DNA of 64,000 nucleotides, taken from positions 62,001-126,000 of the forward strand of contig NZ_CALPBY010000009.1 in NCBI RefSeq assembly GCF_943181405.1. Reading direction: 5' to 3'. Source of the stretch: Cellulosimicrobium sp. Marseille-Q4280 (GTDB lineage: Bacteria; Actinomycetota; Actinomycetes; Actinomycetales; Cellulomonadaceae). Positions 7,316 to 15,821 of the stretch are shown one piece after another. Position 1 is the stretch's first letter. Each line of letters starts with the position of its first letter. Made by a program: the position numbers and the translations under genes. Below the pieces are notes generated by a model that worked only from the letters and a program-made list of their open reading frames with translations, was not told where the DNA came from and did no database searches.

Positions 7316-7896
7316 CGGGCACCTGCGGCGACGTACGTGCCGGGCAGGCCGTGCTTGGCGCACGCCGGGTAGCGGACGCCGTCGTTGTGCTCGGCGGTGC
7401 CGGACGCCAGCGACTCGCACCACACGCACACCGGCGCGGCCGGGTCGACGTCGTGCGGGCGGTCGGCGGCCAGCACCAGCTCGGTGTTGCGCTCGCTCAG
7501 CGCGCGAACCATCTGGCCTTGCTCGCGCAGCGCGGTGCGCAGTGCCTCGACGTCGTCGGTGGTCTCCCAGAACTCGTGCATCCGCTGCGGCTGCGAGGCT
7601 CCGGCCCGGACGGCCGTGAGGGCGGCGTCCACCCCGGCGTAGGCGGCGCGGATCTCGGACTCGGGCAGCGGGTGACCGAAGGGTGAGCGGTCGGCGGTGA
7701 GGTTCACCGCGTCGGCGTACAGGGCCTGCGGGTCGAGGGACCGACCGGCGAGCACCGCGCGCGCCTGCTCCCATGCGCGCGGCTTGTCGCGCTCGTACGC
7801 GCCGTCGCGCGGGCCGTCCTTGAGGCGCACGAGCTCGGCCAGTGCGGCCAGCGCCGCGGTGTCGTCGCGGTGCGGGGCGTCGTGCTGGGTCATCAT
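7312..7896 (-). CDS. hypothetical protein with C-terminal Cys motif
   Basis: 194 residues. Helical N-terminal two thirds; the C-terminal part has CVWC and a later C-x-x-H (about 160-185) that could bind zinc. Starts at a double ATG with GGAGGACCG upstream, a true Shine-Dalgarno site, unlike the leaderless genes. First gene of a four-gene operon that ends in two small membrane proteins. Confidence 0.75.
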   Translation of the reverse strand: MMTQHDAPHRDDTAALAALAELVRLKDGPRDGAYERDKPRAWEQARAVLAGRSLDPQALYADAVNLTADRSPFGHPLPESEIRAAYAGVDAALTAVRAGASQPQRMHEFWETTDDVEALRTALREQGQMVRALSERNTELVLAADRPHDVDPAAPVCVWCESLASGTAEHNDGVRYPACAKHGLPGTYVAAGAR

Positions 7897-7951
7897 CGGT
7901 CCTCCGGTGCGTGTGCGGGTACACCTGGTGATGTGCGGCATGCCGCACATC
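7897..7951. promoter_or_regulatory. perfect divergent double core and leader
   Basis: GATGTGCGGCA (7930-7940) directly abuts TGCCGCACATC (7941-7951), giving one 22-base palindrome serving both strands. Rightward, the ATG at 7960 follows after eight bases (leaderless). Leftward, a 33-base leader with GGAGGA leads to the ATG at 7896 and holds a weak GTGT/ACAC hairpin. Both architectures thus stem from one site. Confidence 0.8.
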
Positions 7952-7959
7952 TGCCGGGC

Positions 7960-9498
7960 ATGAACTCACGCAGCTCGGCCGCTACCGGCGTCCTGATCAC
8001 CGTGCTCGTCCTGGGGCTCGGCGCCCTGGCGTTCTGGGCCTTCCCTGGCCAGATCGCCTTCCTCGGACGTGAGGTGTGGGCCTCGGCCACCCTCAAGTGG
8101 GCGATCGTCGCCGTCGTGGTCGGCGTCGCGATCTTCTTCCTCGGGTCCGAGCGGGCCATCACCGCAGCGGTCGTGCTCGCGGTGGTCGGCGGCGTCGCGC
8201 TGATCCCCTCGGCGATCGCCGGCGGCTTCCACCGCCAGGTCCAGCACGAGGCGACCGTCCGCGAGGAGTCCGGCACCCAGCCGTCCTACGACTGGCGCCA
8301 GCCGTGGTCGACCGCGGCGAAGTCCGCGCTGTCGCGCGCGGGCAACGTCGTCGGTGACATCGACACCGACACCACCACGTACCTGCCCGGCCAGGACTCC
8401 TACTCCACGCCCGTGGTCGCCCGGGGGATGGTCACCGGGTACGGGCAGGTCATCACCCAGAGCCCGGGCCGCTCGACGGCGCAGGTGTGCCAGTTCGAGC
8501 GCCAGGTCCCGCGACCGGGCGGGATGTTCGGGTACTCGCTGATGCGCGCGGTCGCCCGCGTCGACGCCGGCGTGGCGTACGAGGCCGACGACGTGTGGGC
8601 CTACTGCGACTCCGATGACGTCGCGCACCTGGTCGTGCCCGTCACGCGATACGCCGGGTTCCCCGAGTCCCACCGGGTGCCCGCCGGCGTGGTGATCTTC
8701 GACCACGAGGGCGCGCGCCTGCTCACCGACGTCGAGCCGGGAGACCTGCCCGGCCCGGTCTACCCGATGTCGCTGGCCGCGGCGCAGCGCGCCTCCACGG
8801 TGGCCGCCGACGGCTGGTGGGCCAAGTTCCGAAACCGCGCCGGGTACGAGACCACGACCGGCACGGCCGACGAGGTCGACGAGTCCGCCGGTGAGGGCGA
8901 GGAGGTCGCCGCCCAGCCGGACGCCACCAACCCCTCCGAGCTGCTGCTGGCGCGCGCGTCCGGCCGCGGCTGGGACTACGTGACCGCCCTCACCCCGCGC
9001 GGTGCGTCGTCCTCGGTCATCGCCGTGGCGAGCGTGCGGGCGGACCAGGTGTCCGCCGGCCAGCTGAACGACGTGGACCTGTTCGAGCTCGACGAGCCCC
9101 GCATGGGCAACCGGGCCCTGGCCCAGGACGTCGAGTCGAAGTTCCCCGAGCTGAACTGGCGCGGCAACGACCTGACCGTCAAGGAGGTGCTGCCGACGTC
9201 GGCCGGGGTGTGGACGGCGACGGTGGCGAACGCGACCGCGGCGACCCGCCGGGTGGAGTCCCGCGCGGACGGCACGTTGTGCCTGACCGACCTGGACGGC
9301 ACCGAGCTGCGCTGCGTGGACGCCTCGGGCGCGGACTTCGGCGACGACACCACCGACGAGCCGACCCAGGGCGACGGCGAGACGCCGGACGCCCCGACCG
9401 GGGACCTGGCCGACCTGTCGAGCGCGGACCTGCTGGACCTCCAGCGGGCGGTCACCGACGAGCTCGAGCGGCGCCTGACGCCGGGCGAGCAGGGCTGA
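7960..9498 (+). CDS. membrane-anchored protein with large extracytoplasmic domain
   Basis: 512 residues. Three hydrophobic segments (about 9-30, 42-60 and 63-83) are followed by about 430 soluble residues. The soluble part is Asp/Glu-rich with scattered Cys and ends in an acidic Pro/Thr linker and a helix (LDLQRAVTDELERRL). Likely anchored with the large part on one face of the membrane; no known fold was recognised. The start is fixed by the core eight bases upstream. It is one of few plus-strand genes and the only large membrane-anchored one. Confidence 0.8.
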   Translation: MNSRSSAATGVLITVLVLGLGALAFWAFPGQIAFLGREVWASATLKWAIVAVVVGVAIFFLGSERAITAAVVLAVVGGVALIPSAIAGGFHRQVQHEATVREESGTQPSYDWRQPWSTAAKSALSRAGNVVGDIDTDTTTYLPGQDSYSTPVVARGMVTGYGQVITQSPGRSTAQVCQFERQVPRPGGMFGYSLMRAVARVDAGVAYEADDVWAYCDSDDVAHLVVPVTRYAGFPESHRVPAGVVIFDHEGARLLTDVEPGDLPGPVYPMSLAAAQRASTVAADGWWAKFRNRAGYETTTGTADEVDESAGEGEEVAAQPDATNPSELLLARASGRGWDYVTALTPRGASSSVIAVASVRADQVSAGQLNDVDLFELDEPRMGNRALAQDVESKFPELNWRGNDLTVKEVLPTSAGVWTATVANATAATRRVESRADGTLCLTDLDGTELRCVDASGADFGDDTTDEPTQGDGETPDAPTGDLADLSSADLLDLQRAVTDELERRLTPGEQG

Positions 9499-9513
9499 GC
9501 GCCGGCGAGCACG

Positions 9514-9575
9514 ACGACGGCGCGGAGCCTGACCGGCCCGGTATCGCACCGGGTGGGTCGGCTCCGCGCCGTCGT
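9514..9575. terminator. bidirectional terminator hairpin
   Basis: Perfect 16-base arms (ACGACGGCGCGGAGCC and its complement) enclose a second small CCCGG/CCGGG hairpin. Sits between the convergent genes 7960-9498 and 9602-9973 and can serve both. Confidence 0.85.
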
Positions 9576-9601
9576 TCTGCGACCAGGCTAGTAGTGCCCG
9601 G

Positions 9602-9973
9602 TCAGTCCAGCGCGCGCAGCAGCGTGGTCAGCTCGCCGCGCACGACGTCGTCGTCGGCGATCATGAGCGGGTTCAGCCCGGTGCCGTCGGCGACCGCCTC
9701 GATCACCGCGTCCCACAGGGCGTAGCGGATCTCGGCGTCCCCGCGGAACATGCGCAGCTCGCGGCTGCCGAGCCAGCGGTAGCCGATCTCGATCGCCAGG
9801 CTGCGGCCCTCCCAGGCGAGGGTCACCACGATCCGCGGGTGACCGAAGTGGGTGCGCTCGACGTGGGCGCCCGCCAGGCCGGTCGAGCCTTCCAGGGGCG
9901 TGCCCGCCAGCGCGGCGCGCATCCGCTTCGTGTCGGGCGTCGGGGTGGGTCGGTGCTCGGCTGTGGAGGTCAT
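9602..9973 (-). CDS. hypothetical protein
   Basis: 123 residues, soluble. The strand-rich middle (RIVVTLAWEGRSLAIEIGYRW) followed by a helical C-terminus suggests a compact alpha/beta fold. Not recognised. Single gene with its own core. Confidence 0.75.
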   Translation of the reverse strand: MTSTAEHRPTPTPDTKRMRAALAGTPLEGSTGLAGAHVERTHFGHPRIVVTLAWEGRSLAIEIGYRWLGSRELRMFRGDAEIRYALWDAVIEAVADGTGLNPLMIADDDVVRGELTTLLRALD

Positions 9974-9981
9974 GGCCAGCA

Positions 9982-9990
9982 GATGTGCGG
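9982..9990 (-). promoter_or_regulatory. CCGCACATC core, leaderless class, variant flank
   Basis: Flank GTCCGCACATC; spacer TGCTGGCC to the ATG at 9973. Confidence 0.7.
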
Positions 9991-10012
9991 ACCGGGGCCA
10001 CGCCGGGGACGG

Positions 10013-11674
10013 TCAGGCGCGCCAGTTCGGCCAGTGCTCGTCGGCGAACGCCTCACGCTCGGGCGACCACGCCATCGTGCTGTGACCGGCCGCGGCTCGG
10101 CGCATCGCGGTGCGCAGCATCTGGAACGGGCGCGCCTCCGGCACGGTGCGCGACACGCTGCGCCCGAACACGGCCTCCCACGCGGCGGCGGCACGCACCC
10201 GGTCCTGGAACACCTGCTCGTCGGCGGGGCGGCCACCACCAGGGGCGCGGCGCTGGCTCTCGGGCAAGTCCCAGTGCTCGGCGACGAACTCGTCACGCTG
10301 CGCCGTCCAGGCGAGCTGGCCGTTGACGCGTCCGGCGCGGGCATCACGGATGCGCCGGCGCAGGAAGTAGATGCTGCGCTCGTGGGAGTCGGTCTCGCTG
10401 TTGGTGGCGGCGCGCCCGTGCTCGGCCTCCCATGCGGCGGCGGCGAGAACCTGGTCGCGGAACGCCTCCTCGCCGGAGGTCTCGCGCCCGTCGCGCAGCG
10501 CGGACGGCCAGTGCTCGGCGACGAACTGCGCGAGCTCGTCGTCCCAGCCCAGGGCCCAGGTGGAGTCGGTCTGCGGATCGCCGGCCGAGGCGCGGCGCAG
10601 CCGACCCCGCAGGTGCGCGACGCCGCGCTCGTCAACGCTCTCGGCGTCCTCGCGGGCCTCGCCGTTGCGCGCCTCCCACGCCGCGGCGGCCAGGATCCGC
10701 TGGCGCAGCGGAACGCCTCGGCGCACTACGGACCCGATCCGCTGCTCGAGGGCGTCGGGCCACAGGTCGCGCACGATCTGGTGGCGGTTCTCGTTCCAGG
10801 CGAACCGTGGGCTCGTCCCGTTCAGGACGGCGGAGCGGATGTAGGTGCCGAGCTGGGCGACGGCGCGCTCGTCGCGGTCAACGTTCGCTGACCAGGCGGC
10901 GCGTCGCCCGTGCTGGGCTTCCCATGCGGCGGCGTCCCGGACCTTGTCGGTGAACCGGTCGAGGCTGCTGCGCGGGGTCGCCGGCCGGGCTGCGCGCGCC
11001 GTGGTGGAGCGCCACGAGGGCCAGTGCTCGTCGAGGTAGGCGAGGCGGTCGGCGGTCATCTTCATCCGGCCGGTGCCGGCGGCGGCAGCGCGCAGGCGCG
11101 AGCGGAAGTTGAAGTGCTCGATGCCGCCGTCCTCGACGGTGCGTGCGACCGGGCGTCCGTGCTGGGCTTCCCACGCGGCAGCGCGCTGCACGCGGGCGCG
11201 GAAGGTCTGCTCGTCGCGGGCGGCTCGCGTCGCGGACACGTATCCGCCACCGGAGGCGGCCGGCGCCGGGCGCGGTGCCTTGCGGGCGGCGGCCCTGGCG
11301 GCCTTCGCGGCAGCCGCTGCAGCGGCGGTGGCCTCGGCGGCTTCGGCGGTGCGCTGACGGGCGAGGGCGTCGCGGTGCACGTACCGGCTCGCGCGGGACG
11401 GCTCCTTCCACGCGCCGGGCCAGTGGGCGTCGACGAACGCCTGGTGGGCGGGCGACCAGGGCAGGCCGGAGCGACCGGTGCGTGCGGCGCGCAGGGTGCG
11501 GCGCAGCCGGACGATCTGGGCCTCGGTGGCGTCCTTCGTCCCGGCCCGGGCGTAGCCGTGGCGCTGCTCCCAGGTGGACGCGGCGATGACGGAGCGGCGG
11601 AACCGCTCGTCGGGTCCGGGCATCGCGGTGCGCGCCCGGGCGGGCTCCACGCTCGCGGTGATCGGTTCGGTCAT
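10013..11674 (-). CDS. six-repeat helicase-associated (HA) domain protein, no helicase
   Basis: 553 residues built of six copies of a roughly 65-75-residue unit. Each unit has a helix with AAAWEAxxGR (copy 1: ASTWEQRHGY), then an Arg-rich helix, and ends W(S/T)xxRxxFxxEHWP. This is the helicase-associated domain (PF03457 type), usually fused to DEAH helicases and thought to contact nucleic acid. Copies 1 and 2 are separated by an Ala/Lys/Arg linker. There is no helicase domain here, so it may be a modular DNA-binding scaffold. The protein at 24466-24747 is a one-repeat version. Confidence 0.85.
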   Translation of the reverse strand: MTEPITASVEPARARTAMPGPDERFRRSVIAASTWEQRHGYARAGTKDATEAQIVRLRRTLRAARTGRSGLPWSPAHQAFVDAHWPGAWKEPSRASRYVHRDALARQRTAEAAEATAAAAAAAKAARAAARKAPRPAPAASGGGYVSATRAARDEQTFRARVQRAAAWEAQHGRPVARTVEDGGIEHFNFRSRLRAAAAGTGRMKMTADRLAYLDEHWPSWRSTTARAARPATPRSSLDRFTDKVRDAAAWEAQHGRRAAWSANVDRDERAVAQLGTYIRSAVLNGTSPRFAWNENRHQIVRDLWPDALEQRIGSVVRRGVPLRQRILAAAAWEARNGEAREDAESVDERGVAHLRGRLRRASAGDPQTDSTWALGWDDELAQFVAEHWPSALRDGRETSGEEAFRDQVLAAAAWEAEHGRAATNSETDSHERSIYFLRRRIRDARAGRVNGQLAWTAQRDEFVAEHWDLPESQRRAPGGGRPADEQVFQDRVRAAAAWEAVFGRSVSRTVPEARPFQMLRTAMRRAAAGHSTMAWSPEREAFADEHWPNWRA

Positions 11675-11682
11675 GCCCGGAA

Positions 11683-11761
11683 GATGTGCGGCACGGCGCA
11701 TGTATGCCGCACATCAGTGTGGTGAGGCCGGGAACGACCCGGCCGCCTGGGAGGGAACACC
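11683..11761. promoter_or_regulatory. divergent double core with plus-strand hairpin leader
   Basis: GATGTGCGG (11683-11691) faces CCGCACATC (11707-11715). Leftward, eight bases lead to the ATG at 11674. Rightward, a 46-base leader contains the hairpin GGCCGGG/CCCGGCC (11726-11744) and the Shine-Dalgarno site GGGAGGGAAC before the ATG at 11762. Confidence 0.8.
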
Positions 11762-12688
11762 ATGAGCGTCCGGTTCGCCTACGTCGGGTACACCAACACC
11801 GACGGCACCGAGGGGCGCGGCGTCGCGCACGCCTCGTCCGTCGCCCTGGTCCTCGACAAGTTCGCCGAGCTGCTGTCCCGGATGGCCGGCTACACCGGCG
11901 CCGACGGGTACCTCGTGCCGGTCAACCCCGACATGGACGTCGTGGCCGCGACGAGGTCGCTGCCCGATCTGGCCCACGAGATCTACGGCTACTGGACCGA
12001 CGAGCTGGGCAGCAGCCGCTACGGCCTGCTGCCCGCGGTCAAGCCCGAGCGGTGGCCCGCGGAGAAGGCCGCCCGGTTCCACGAGCTGGCCCGCAAGTTC
12101 CCCGACCAGGTCAAGGTCGACGCCCGAGCCCTGCTGCACCAGACCCTGCCGACCCCGAGCCTGCTGCGCCACGGCACCTACCGGCTGTTCCTGCTGGTCG
12201 AGGACGCCACGCACCACACCGGTGGCAGCTCGCGAGCGGAGTACCTGCCCCGGGTCATCGCCGTGTACGACGACGAGGACCTGGCCGTCGCCGGGATGCA
12301 GGCGCGCCGCGCCGCGAACGTCAAGGCTGGTCGCCAGCACGTCGTGGCGGTCGACGTCGACCTCGACGGCACCCCGGCCCGCCCCATCGCCCTGCGATGG
12401 CTGCCCGGCCTGGTCGAGCTGGACGAGCACGCGCAGCGCGTCAACGAGCGCGAGAACTCCGGCGTGCGCGTCGCGGTGTCCGAGACGACCGCCGAGGCGA
12501 ACCCGGTCGACCCCGACTTGGAGGAGTTCCAGGCGCTGCTGGGCGAGTACGCCGCCGGCCAGCGCAAGCTGACGTTCGTCGGCATGCAGGTGTCGAGCCG
12601 CTCGGCGACCAGCCTGTACGTCCTGCCGGCCGGTACCCACTGGGACAAGGTCGACGGCGACTGGACCGTCGTGCAGGACGCGCGATGA
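11762..12688 (+). CDS. hypothetical protein
   Basis: 308 residues, soluble alpha/beta. Begins with a strand (MSVRFAYVGYTN) and has VDVDLDGTPARPIALRWLPG in the centre. No motif recognised. The stop overlaps the start of the EEP gene (ATGA), so the two are co-translated and may work together. Canonical Shine-Dalgarno site after a hairpin leader. Confidence 0.75.
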   Translation: MSVRFAYVGYTNTDGTEGRGVAHASSVALVLDKFAELLSRMAGYTGADGYLVPVNPDMDVVAATRSLPDLAHEIYGYWTDELGSSRYGLLPAVKPERWPAEKAARFHELARKFPDQVKVDARALLHQTLPTPSLLRHGTYRLFLLVEDATHHTGGSSRAEYLPRVIAVYDDEDLAVAGMQARRAANVKAGRQHVVAVDVDLDGTPARPIALRWLPGLVELDEHAQRVNERENSGVRVAVSETTAEANPVDPDLEEFQALLGEYAAGQRKLTFVGMQVSSRSATSLYVLPAGTHWDKVDGDWTVVQDAR

Positions 12689-13398
12689 GCAGCGCGCGTG
12701 TCGCGTCCTGGAACGTGCTCGCCGACGCGTACGCACGCCCCGGCTGGTTCCCGGGAGTCGACCCCGCGCTGTTCGCCCCGGGCGCGCGCCACGGCGCGAT
12801 CGCCGGCGTGCTCGACCGGCTCGACGCCGACGTCGTGCTGCTGCAGGAGGCCGAGCCCGCGCTGCTGGACTCGCTGACCGCCTGGCGCGTGGAGTTCGCG
12901 CAGCAGACCGGCAAGCCCGACGGGTGCGCGATCCTGGTCCGCGGGCGCTGGTCGGTGCGGGAGAGCCGGACCCTGCACTACGCGGGGCAGGTCTCGCGCC
13001 TGGCGCAGATCGCCACGCTCGTGACGCCGGACGGTCGGACGCTGACGGCGGTGAACACCCACCTGGAGTACACCCCGCTCGGGGTCATCGGCGGGCAGCA
13101 GGCCACCGAGCTCGCCCGGGCGCTGCCGAACGGCCCGCTCGTGCTGGGCGGGGACCTCAACGACGCCCCGGGCGGTCCGGCCCGCACCGCGCTGGCCAGC
13201 GTCGGGGTGTCCGGGATGGACTATGCCGAGCCGACGTCGCTGTTCGGTGGCCGCGAGTTCCGGGCGTTGGACGTGCTCGGCGCGCGCGGGGCGCAGCTCG
13301 ACGTGCTCGAGTCGCCGTTCGTGGTCGAGCGCGCCGTCCCGACGCTGCAGTGCCCGTCGGACCACGTGCCGGTGCGCGGCCTGCTGCACCTGCCGTGA
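12685..13398 (+). CDS. endonuclease/exonuclease/phosphatase (EEP) family protein
   Basis: 237 residues with the family motifs in order: SWNVLAD near 8-14, LLQE with the catalytic Glu near 55, NTHLEY near 118, GGDLND near 156 and SDHVPV near 225. Known members hydrolyse phosphodiesters in DNA, RNA, inositol phosphates or nucleotides, using Mg; the substrate here is unknown. Starts by ATGA overlap with the preceding gene. No signal peptide, so cytoplasmic. Confidence 0.85.
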   Translation: MSSARVASWNVLADAYARPGWFPGVDPALFAPGARHGAIAGVLDRLDADVVLLQEAEPALLDSLTAWRVEFAQQTGKPDGCAILVRGRWSVRESRTLHYAGQVSRLAQIATLVTPDGRTLTAVNTHLEYTPLGVIGGQQATELARALPNGPLVLGGDLNDAPGGPARTALASVGVSGMDYAEPTSLFGGREFRALDVLGARGAQLDVLESPFVVERAVPTLQCPSDHVPVRGLLHLP

Positions 13399-13425
13399 CC
13401 GCCAACCACGCGACACCATAACGAT

Positions 13426-14556
13426 ATGGACACCTACTCGGCGCCGCAGGTCGCAGCGGCCACCGGCATCTCCCTGCCGCGCGCCCACCGGCTGCTCGAT
13501 CGCCACGGCGTGCCGCCCGCACCCGGCCCGGGAAAGGCACGCCAGGTGCCCGCTGACGTCGTCAAGGCGATCGCGGGCGAGATCGGCACCGTGCCGCAGC
13601 GACGCAGCGGCCTGACCCGCGAGGCCGTCCTGGCCGCCAAGGCGATCGCCCACGCGCCGCTCGGCATCCGCTCGGCACGGTCTCTGGCACGGCTCACGGG
13701 CACGAGCCCGACCACGGCCGCGAAGGCCCTGCGCGAGCTGCAGGCCCGCGGACTGGTCACCCAGCGCACCCGCACCGTGGCGGCCGGCCGCGCCGTCGAG
13801 GTCACCGAGTGGGTTGCGCGAAGCCTGGCGACCTGGCCGGGGATCCTGCTCGGCGACACCAAGGCGGCCGCCCTGCCGCAGCCGCCCCTGCGCGAGCGGG
13901 CGACGAAGGTGCCGGCGCGGTTCCACCACCTGTTCTGGAACGTCGACGTGCGCGCGCTCACGCTGCCCGGCGACGCCGCGTTCGTGGCCTCGCGGCTGCT
14001 GGCCGCACCCGACCCCACCGCGACCGCGTGGGCGCTGACCGAGCTGCCCTACGAGGCCCTGGAGAAGGCGATGTCCTCGCGCAGCTTCGCGCCCCGTGAC
14101 CGGTGGCTCCTGAACGTCACGAGCGCATCACGCCCCCTCGCCGACGGACCGTTCGACGAGCAGCAGCTGGGCGAGATCCTCAAGGACCGCGGCCGGCTCG
14201 CGGTGACCGACCAGAGCGCCGGGACGCTCAACGGCGCGCGCATCGCCTCGCTGCCCGACCAGCTCGCCACCAAGGTCAAGGTCATCGCCGACCGCGCAGA
14301 GCTGCGCGACCACTTCGACCTCATGGTGATCGAGCAGCGCACCGACCTGACCGTCGAGGAGGGCCTGGTGCTGTTCGTCGACCGCTACCAGCCCGCCCCG
14401 CCCGAGAGCGCCGTGTCGCACATCGTGCGCGGACTGGGGTACCTCGAGGACGCCAGCGACGACCCGGGACTGCCCGTCGAGCGCAGCGTCGTCGAGGCGT
14501 ACTGGCGCAAGCGGGCACCGCAGATCGTGCGCTGGTTCGCCGCGCAGACCTGGTGA
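13426..14556 (+). CDS. HTH regulator fused to AbiEii-like C-terminal region (tentative)
   Basis: 376 residues. Residues 1-40 look like a MerR-type helix-turn-helix (YSAPQVAAATGISLPRAHRL). Residues about 65-130 look like a winged helix (ARLTGTSPTTAAKALRELQARGLV). The middle (FHHLFWNVDVRALTLP...ATAWALTEL) resembles DUF6922-type segments. The C-terminal third (LATKVKVIADRAELRDHFDL) resembles the latter half of AbiEii/AbiGii nucleotidyltransferases. If right, it could be a self-contained regulator/toxin-like protein. It lacks the CCGCACAT core and follows the EEP stop by 27 bases. Domain calls by eye. Confidence 0.6.
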   Translation: MDTYSAPQVAAATGISLPRAHRLLDRHGVPPAPGPGKARQVPADVVKAIAGEIGTVPQRRSGLTREAVLAAKAIAHAPLGIRSARSLARLTGTSPTTAAKALRELQARGLVTQRTRTVAAGRAVEVTEWVARSLATWPGILLGDTKAAALPQPPLRERATKVPARFHHLFWNVDVRALTLPGDAAFVASRLLAAPDPTATAWALTELPYEALEKAMSSRSFAPRDRWLLNVTSASRPLADGPFDEQQLGEILKDRGRLAVTDQSAGTLNGARIASLPDQLATKVKVIADRAELRDHFDLMVIEQRTDLTVEEGLVLFVDRYQPAPPESAVSHIVRGLGYLEDASDDPGLPVERSVVEAYWRKRAPQIVRWFAAQTW

Positions 14557-14566
14557 CCGGCGGAAC

Positions 14567-14944
14567 CTAGCCCCAGCAGTCCGGACAGTCGGTGCAATGC
14601 CAGCACGGCGCGGCGACGCCAGGGTTGGCGCACGCGCACCCGTGCTCGTGCTCGCCGATGACGTCATCGCGCTCGACCTGCACGGCGGCTGCGGCGCGGG
14701 CCTTGCCGCGCTGTGGCAGGGTGCCGGCGGCCTTGCGGCGCGCGTACCGGGCCCGGGCCGCGGCGTTGCGCGCGTCGCGGCGTGCTGCCCGGCGAGCCTG
14801 ACCGGATCGGGCCACGATGGCAGCGAGCTGGCCGAAGGCGTCGAAGATCTCCTCGGCATCTGCGTGCGCGACGGCGGACTGCACGGCGGCCCGGGTCTGG
14901 CGGACCTCCTCGACGGACGGTGCGCTGGGCTGCTCGTTGCTCAC
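14567..14944 (-). CDS. basic protein with Cys/His-rich C-terminus
   Basis: 125 residues. Ala/Arg/Lys-rich middle (residues about 50-85), then a metal-binding-like tail with HEHGCACAN and CWHCTDCPDC. The combination suggests nucleic-acid binding. The GTG at 14944 is eight bases from the core. Convergent with 13426-14556, ten bases apart. Confidence 0.75.
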   Translation of the reverse strand: MSNEQPSAPSVEEVRQTRAAVQSAVAHADAEEIFDAFGQLAAIVARSGQARRAARRDARNAAARARYARRKAAGTLPQRGKARAAAAVQVERDDVIGEHEHGCACANPGVAAPCWHCTDCPDCWG

Positions 14945-14952
14945 GTCCTGCT

Positions 14953-14961
14953 GATGTGCGG
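14953..14961 (-). promoter_or_regulatory. CCGCACATC core, leaderless class
   Basis: Spacer AGCAGGAC to the GTG at 14944; second example of a leaderless GTG. Confidence 0.75.
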
Positions 14962-14967
14962 CACGCG

Positions 14968-15477
14968 TCAGGCCTGCGGCGGCTGCCGCTGGTCGGCCAG
15001 CGCGCGGTCGAGCGCCACGAGGTCGCCCACGAGGTCGCCAGACGCGGCCGTGCCGTGCTGGGAGCGGAAGCGGTGCACCAGTGACCGGAACCGCTCCAGC
15101 TCGACCGGCTCCCAGGCCCGGAAGGCCTCGGCGTGCTGCTCGTTCAGCGCGTCGGCCGGCCAGCCCAGGTCGGCGACGGTCAGGCCCAGACGAGCCAGCT
15201 GGCGGGCGAACGTCAGCGCCTCCGCGTCCCCCATCAGCGAGGTGCGGGCCTCGATGTGGAACAGCACGACGACGCCGAACACCGGGGGGCCGAACGCGGC
15301 GAGCACGTCACGCAGCGCCTGCTGGGCGTCGCCGGACTGCGCGAGCGACGCGAGGATCACCCCGGTGCGGTCGTGCTGCTCGGGGGTCGCCCAGTCGCCC
15401 AGCGCGGCCTCCAGCGAGTCGGCCAGGTCGGAGCGCAGGTGCTCAGGGTCGCGGTCGTAGATGCGCGACGACGTCAC
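14968..15477 (-). CDS. hypothetical protein
   Basis: 169 residues, soluble, mostly helical, with a hydrophobic strand (VFGVVVLFHIEA) in the middle. GTG start overlapping the upstream stop. Last gene of the three-gene unit from 16168. Not recognised. Confidence 0.7.
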   Translation of the reverse strand: MTSSRIYDRDPEHLRSDLADSLEAALGDWATPEQHDRTGVILASLAQSGDAQQALRDVLAAFGPPVFGVVVLFHIEARTSLMGDAEALTFARQLARLGLTVADLGWPADALNEQHAEAFRAWEPVELERFRSLVHRFRSQHGTAASGDLVGDLVALDRALADQRQPPQA

Positions 15478-15821
15478 AGGCCGCGCTCCTTGAGGTAGGC
15501 CCGGCCCTTGTCCGAGATGGACCACGGCGGGCCGATGGAGTCGAACTCGTTGCGGGCGTACCCGGCCTTCCACAGCTTCCACAGCAGCGTGCCGGCCTTC
15601 ATCGGCATGGTCCCGCCGACGGCGCCGTTCCCGCCGCCGGATCCGCGGTTCGTGCGGTGCTGCCACGCGGGGGAGTCCGGCCACAGGGCCAGGGCGATCT
15701 CGCGCGCCGACGCGTACCGGGCGGGCACCTGCGCGGTGCCGACCAGCCGGTCGCACGCCTCGCGCAGCGCCACCAGAGTGCGCTCCTGCGCCGGGGTCAG
15801 GGTGACGGGCTGATCGCTCAT
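15474..15821 (-). CDS. hypothetical protein, possible winged-helix fold
   Basis: 115 residues. The C-terminal half (GTLLWKLWKAGYARNEF...WSISDKGRAYL) looks like a winged helix in which a helix is followed by a beta wing ending in KGRAYL. The DNA-binding role is tentative. ATGA overlap with the upstream gene. Confidence 0.65.
   Translation of the reverse strand: MSDQPVTLTPAQERTLVALREACDRLVGTAQVPARYASAREIALALWPDSPAWQHRTNRGSGGGNGAVGGTMPMKAGTLLWKLWKAGYARNEFDSIGPPWSISDKGRAYLKERGL

Noticed and set aside
7966-9549. 527-codon minus-strand open frame
   Set aside because: Shadow of the 7960-9498 membrane protein gene, which has a core at the right spacing.
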